A stretch of DNA of 17,021 nt, from positions 1 through 17,021 of the forward strand of contig JAGBFE010000323.1 of NCBI GenBank assembly GCA_018109965.1, given 5' to 3'. The first letter of the stretch is position 1, and every line of letters starts with the position of its first letter. The notes under the pieces were generated by a model. The model did no database searches. It had not been told where the DNA came from and saw only the letters and a list, made by a program, of their open reading frames with translations. The stretch is from Oscillospiraceae bacterium. Lineage in GTDB: Bacteria; Bacillota_A; Clostridia; Oscillospirales; Ruminococcaceae. Positions 13,851 to 17,021 of this stretch are shown in pieces. The position numbers were made by a program, and so were the translations under genes.

Positions 13851-13884
13851 AACTGCAGAACATCCATCAGGGTATTCTGCAGTT
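13851..13884 (-). terminator. Terminator after the NhaC-like gene
   Basis: Perfect ten-base arms, AACTGCAGAA (13851-13860) and TTCTGCAGTT (13875-13884), around a 14-base loop. On the minus strand ATTATTTAGT follows. It begins 13 bases after the NhaC-like stop. The loop is larger and the T tract weaker than in the other terminators. Confidence 0.65.
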
Positions 13885-13896
13885 TTGTTATATTTA

Positions 13897-15246
13897 TTAT
13901 TTTTCTGCTTTGCCTGTTTCCCAGTTCCAAGGATGCTTTTTGATTAAGCTATCTGCAAACGGAACAAAGAAAGAAACGATAAGTGCAGCAGCAAGCAGCC
14001 ACTGATACCACAAAAGCGGAATAACATCCAGCGGACTTACTGTAAAGCCGAACAGTGCTGCAAGGGAGCCCATTGCAAGGAACTGTGCACCGTAAGGAAT
14101 TGCACCCTGGAAGATACAGGAAACAATATCCAGGATGGATGCTGTTTTTCTTGGGTCAACCCTGAATTCTTCCGAAACGCTTTTTGCAATTGAACCAACC
14201 ACAATGATTGCAACTGTGTTGTTTGCTGTTGCAAGGTCAGCTGCAGCTGCAAGTGCTGCGATACCTGCCTGTGCAGATTTTGGTCCTTTGATAAAGCCGC
14301 GGATTTTTGCAAGCAGCCAGTCGATACCGCCCTGTTTTGCAACCATATTGGACAAACCGCCAACCAGCAAAGAAAGGAAGAACACCTCTTCCATACCTTT
14401 GAAGCCGTCATAGATGCTCTGTGCAAATGTGAGCACTGTAAGTTCACCGCCAACAATGCCGATAATGCCTGCAGAGAAAATACCCACTGCAAGTGTAACA
14501 AATACGTTGAGACCCGCAACTGCAAGGCCAAGAACAAGTATGTACGGTACAACTTTGATAATATCAAAACTGAGATTTTCAATTGCCACAGCAGTGTCAG
14601 GTCTGCCGAAAATAACCAGAAGAATTACTGTAACAACTGCTGCAGGTGCTGCAATAAAACCGTTCACGCGGAATTTGTCCTTCATTTCAACACCCTGTGT
14701 TCTTGTGGCTGCAATAGTTGTGTCAGAAATCATTGAAAGGTTGTCGCCAAACATTGCACCACCCACAACTGCAGCCAGTGCCAGTGGCAGATTGAGACCT
14801 GCCTTGTCAACAAGACCGCATGCGATAGGAACAAGCGCTGTGATTGTGCCCATTGATGTGCCTGTTGCAACACCAAGGAATGCAGCAATCACAAACATAC
14901 CTGCAATGAGAAACTGTGCAGGAACAAATGTGAGGCCAAAGTTTACTGTTGCATCAACACCGCCCATTGCTTTTGCAACTGCAGAGAATGCACCTGCAAG
15001 AAGATAAACCATGAGCATAATCTGGATGTTTTCATCACCGCAGCCATCTGTAAAATGCTTGAATTTTTCGTTGATTGTGCCTTTGAACATAATAAAGGCA
15101 ACTACAATAGAGATAAAAAGCGCCACAGGAGAAGGAAATGTGTAAAAGTCATTCAGCACAACGCCTGCAACAATGTAGATTACTACAAAAACCAGCATAG
15201 GTATAAGTGACCAGCCGCCGATTTTTTTGTTGGTATTGTTTTCCAC
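13897..15246 (-). CDS. Na+/H+ antiporter, NhaC family
   Basis: This 449-residue polytopic membrane protein has about 11-12 hydrophobic segments. The central motif GGAMFGDNLSMISDTTIAAT (162-181) corresponds to the GxxFGDxxSPxSDT motif of the NhaC family (Na_H_antiporter). Earlier LGVATGTSMGT (124-134) and later ADLATANNTVAI fit the inverted-repeat halves of the ion-transporter fold. Family members exchange Na+ for H+, and some exchange amino acids or organic acids instead, so the substrate is open. The start codon is GTG, with AAAGGGG eight bases upstream. A promoter TTGAAA-17-TAAAAT lies at 15347-15375, leaving a leader of about 95 bases with only a small ACGG/CCGT hairpin. The gene is monocistronic. 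Confidence 0.9.
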   Translation of the reverse strand: MENNTNKKIGGWSLIPMLVFVVIYIVAGVVLNDFYTFPSPVALFISIVVAFIMFKGTINEKFKHFTDGCGDENIQIMLMVYLLAGAFSAVAKAMGGVDATVNFGLTFVPAQFLIAGMFVIAAFLGVATGTSMGTITALVPIACGLVDKAGLNLPLALAAVVGGAMFGDNLSMISDTTIAATRTQGVEMKDKFRVNGFIAAPAAVVTVILLVIFGRPDTAVAIENLSFDIIKVVPYILVLGLAVAGLNVFVTLAVGIFSAGIIGIVGGELTVLTFAQSIYDGFKGMEEVFFLSLLVGGLSNMVAKQGGIDWLLAKIRGFIKGPKSAQAGIAALAAAADLATANNTVAIIVVGSIAKSVSEEFRVDPRKTASILDIVSCIFQGAIPYGAQFLAMGSLAALFGFTVSPLDVIPLLWYQWLLAAALIVSFFVPFADSLIKKHPWNWETGKAEK

Positions 15247-15346
15247 AATAACAACCCCTTTCTTTAAAATATACTTTCCTTTAATCTATTAAAAATCAAT
15301 TTGCACGGCTATACCGTTCAAATCAGTTTTATCCGATAACCTTATT

Positions 15347-15375
15347 ATTTTAGCAAAATTTTGTATTTTTTTCAA
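15347..15375 (-). promoter_or_regulatory. Promoter of the NhaC-like gene
   Basis: On the minus strand TTGAAA (15370-15375), 17 bases, then TAAAAT (15347-15352). Confidence 0.7.
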
Positions 15376-15437
15376 TATCTGAATTTTTCACAACAACTTT
15401 TTTCACATTTATTTTTATAAAACCGCCGTACCGTGCA

Positions 15438-15443
15438 TATAAT
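15438..15443 (+). promoter_or_regulatory. Possible -10 element of the 15475 gene
   Basis: A perfect TATAAT lies 32 bases before the ATG at 15475, with no convincing -35 at 16-18 bases. The region is AT-rich, so this is tentative. Confidence 0.35.
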
Positions 15444-15474
15444 TTTTATACATATAAAAAAGGCAGGTCACAAT

Positions 15475-16191
15475 ATGAACAAACAATACTCTTTACAGGG
15501 AACAAAAATTATAATGCGCAGACTGTTCAAATATGACACAGAAGAAATCATAAAATGTTTTGAAGCATACAATCAGCTGTTTTTTTCGCCTGTTACCCCT
15601 GATTTTATAAATTCAGTTTTGCTTGAGGGGGAGTTCTGGGGCGCATTTGTCAACAACGATATAGTTGCCTGCAGTTATATCTATCCCTTCGACTGCGCTC
15701 TGTCACAAAAAACCGAAAGATACTCACAGCTGACCGATTTTATCTCCAGCCCATCAGAATATATGATGCTGGGCTACACAGGTTTTCACAAAATCAATAC
15801 TGAACAGAATTTTCCCCTTGATGATATAACCTCTGTATGCAGCAACATTTACAAGGCATTTATGAACACCGCAGAAATGCAGGCATTCCGCCACGGAAAA
15901 AAATCCGTGCTCCACTGTATGCCGCACAAGCTGCTGCCCGTGCTTTCGCCTGTTTTTGAATGCGGATATGAGCTTTTAAAGCTGCGTGGGCTGGAAAAAC
16001 TTGTTGTGCACTATATTTTTGTCAAAACAGTATCCCCTGTCTGCAGTACTCCGTCACATCAAAAAGGAGAAAGCCACTGTGTTGCACAAAACAACACCAA
16101 AGCTCTCTCCCGTTTTTTAGAAGATGGTTACCGTGCATATGACACTTTCAAAGACAACAATAACACCGTTTTGCTTTTAAAACATCAATAG
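15475..16191 (+). CDS. Unrecognised protein, possible GNAT-fold acetyltransferase
   Basis: This soluble protein of 238 residues matches no family I can name with confidence. The N-terminus (KIIMRRLFKYDTEEIIKCFEAY), then EFWGAFVNNDIVACSYIYPF, then EYMMLGYTGFH has the strand-helix-strand rhythm of the GNAT fold. A segment FRHGKKSVLHCMPHKLLPVLSPVFECGYELLKLRGLEK would match its last helix and strands. The acetyl-CoA loop (Q/RxxGxG/A) is not evident, so an inactive or divergent member is possible. The start at 15475 is chosen over one 14 codons upstream because GGCAGG lies at a better distance and the upstream codons overlap the likely -10. The 3' end overlaps the convergent DegV gene by seven bases, with no terminator between them. 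Confidence 0.7.
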   Translation: MNKQYSLQGTKIIMRRLFKYDTEEIIKCFEAYNQLFFSPVTPDFINSVLLEGEFWGAFVNNDIVACSYIYPFDCALSQKTERYSQLTDFISSPSEYMMLGYTGFHKINTEQNFPLDDITSVCSNIYKAFMNTAEMQAFRHGKKSVLHCMPHKLLPVLSPVFECGYELLKLRGLEKLVVHYIFVKTVSPVCSTPSHQKGESHCVAQNNTKALSRFLEDGYRAYDTFKDNNNTVLLLKHQ

Positions 16192-17021
16192 CCTATCAGC
16201 AAGCCCTTTTCCATTGCATAGAAGGTTGTAAGACCTTTGCAGTGATTGATTGTAATGTCATCTGTATGACATTTTTCCTTGATGATTGATACAAGTTTTT
16301 CAACTGCTTTAAGGTTGTTGCAGTGACTGATAACAACAGGTTTGTCTGTCATATCCTTCTGCTCATTCATATATTCAACCATTTTTTCCAGTGTTTTTTC
16401 ATCGCCGCGCACCTTGAACATAAGTTCAACTGTGCCTTCAACACTTGCCTGGGCAATCAGGTGAATGCCCAATGCAGCAACAACTTTGCCAACCAGAGGT
16501 TTCATACGGCCCATTTTGATAAGATTGTCAAACTTTTCAAGTGTGAATACCAGACGCACTTCTTTTGCATATTGTTCAACCTTTTCAACAATTGTATCAA
16601 ACGGCAAACCTTCGCCTATCAGTTTGTCAGCATAACGTGCAATCAGTGTCATTTCACCTGCTGTTGACAAGCTGTTTACAACATGAACATTTTTTTCAGG
16701 ATAGTCTTCCTTTATCATTTTTTCAGCAACCTTTGCCGCATTGTATGTGCCGCTGAGATTGCTTGTAATACAGATGCAGATGATATTGTCTGCTGTTTTA
16801 AAATGTTCATAGAACGCATCCGGCGGAGGGCAGGCTGTTGAAGATGCGGATTTTTCTTTGCTCATTGCATCCAGAAGCATTGGAACATCAATGGTGTCAT
16901 CATCGACAAATTCTTTTTCTCCTACGCGTATTGTGAGCGGTGCAATTTTAAGTTCAGCGTTTTTTAATGACTGCTTAGATACCATAAGGTCGCAGCTTGA
17001 GTCCATTACTATGTTCCAGCT
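16185..17021 (-). CDS. DegV family fatty-acid-binding protein, 5' end outside the window
   Basis: DegV proteins bind a fatty acid between two domains. In Firmicutes, relatives such as FakB deliver it to the kinase FakA. Features visible include DSSCDL near the N-terminus, SSTACPPPDAF, ITSNLSGTYNAA, which holds the Ser residues that contact the carboxylate, and a C-terminal domain ending AMEKGLLIGY. A Met at 17006 opens the frame, but the frame continues to the window edge as SWNIV before MDSSCD. This matches the usual xWNIVTDSSCD start of the family, so the true start lies beyond 17021 and only a few residues are missing. Met replaces the usual Thr before DSSCD. The ligand and any FakA partner cannot be judged from this window. 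Confidence 0.93.
   Translation of the reverse strand, partial: SWNIVMDSSCDLMVSKQSLKNAELKIAPLTIRVGEKEFVDDDTIDVPMLLDAMSKEKSASSTACPPPDAFYEHFKTADNIICICITSNLSGTYNAAKVAEKMIKEDYPEKNVHVVNSLSTAGEMTLIARYADKLIGEGLPFDTIVEKVEQYAKEVRLVFTLEKFDNLIKMGRMKPLVGKVVAALGIHLIAQASVEGTVELMFKVRGDEKTLEKMVEYMNEQKDMTDKPVVISHCNNLKAVEKLVSIIKEKCHTDDITINHCKGLTTFYAMEKGLLIGY

Noticed and set aside
1..17021. CRISPR array, prophage, toxin-antitoxin pair or transposase
   Set aside because: No spaced direct-repeat series, phage genes, paired small ORFs of that kind, or transposase motifs were seen on either strand.

Overview
The window looks like chromosomal DNA from a low-GC, gut-type member of the Clostridia (Firmicutes). The evidence is AGGAGG-type ribosome binding sites, near-consensus sigma-A promoters with 17-base spacers, U-tailed hairpin terminators, and the gene families present: a clostridial Feo set with a small Cys-rich FeoB partner, KtrB/KtrA, FolT-type ECF substrate-binding proteins, a GufA-type ZIP transporter and a DegV protein. 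No phage genes, transposases or CRISPR arrays are visible. Every assignment rests on reading motifs; no database search was possible.

Layout. Positions 1-331 hold a possible gene end and two hairpins. Positions 332-2954 (minus) carry the ferrous iron uptake genes feoA, feoB and a 54-residue Cys-rich FeoB-associated membrane protein. feoA and feoB are each preceded by a pair of 18-bp palindromes that look like metal-repressor operators. A CAU-anticodon tRNA with a consensus promoter and two tandem terminators lies at 3098-3333. Then come ktrB-ktrA (plus, potassium uptake), a cation diffusion facilitator (minus) and a small membrane protein with a Cys-cluster tail (plus). Next are folT and hisS (minus, one unit) and a second ECF S component (minus, own promoter).

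At 10164-12719 (plus) is the most unusual gene: an 851-residue TetM/EF-G-like ribosomal GTPase fused to a C-terminal NYN nuclease domain of the YacP/Rae1 type. Beyond it is a long imperfect hairpin into which a ~102-bp hairpin repeat seems to have inserted, leaving a 10-bp target duplication. The last part holds a ZIP metal transporter (minus), an NhaC-type antiporter (minus), an unrecognised gene that may be a GNAT acetyltransferase (plus) and a DegV-family gene (minus) cut by the window edge.

How the genes fit together. Most of the window handles ions and cofactors: Fe2+ in (Feo), K+ in (KtrAB), divalent metal out (CDF, probably Mn2+), divalent metal in (ZIP), Na+/H+ exchange (NhaC-like), and folate plus a second vitamin-like solute through ECF S components that must borrow an energizing module encoded elsewhere. 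The translation genes (tRNA, hisS, the GTPase-nuclease) are interspersed. The fusion protein is the best candidate here for a poorly described system: its domains suggest a factor that enters the ribosomal A site through an EF-G-like body and delivers an mRNA-cleaving domain.
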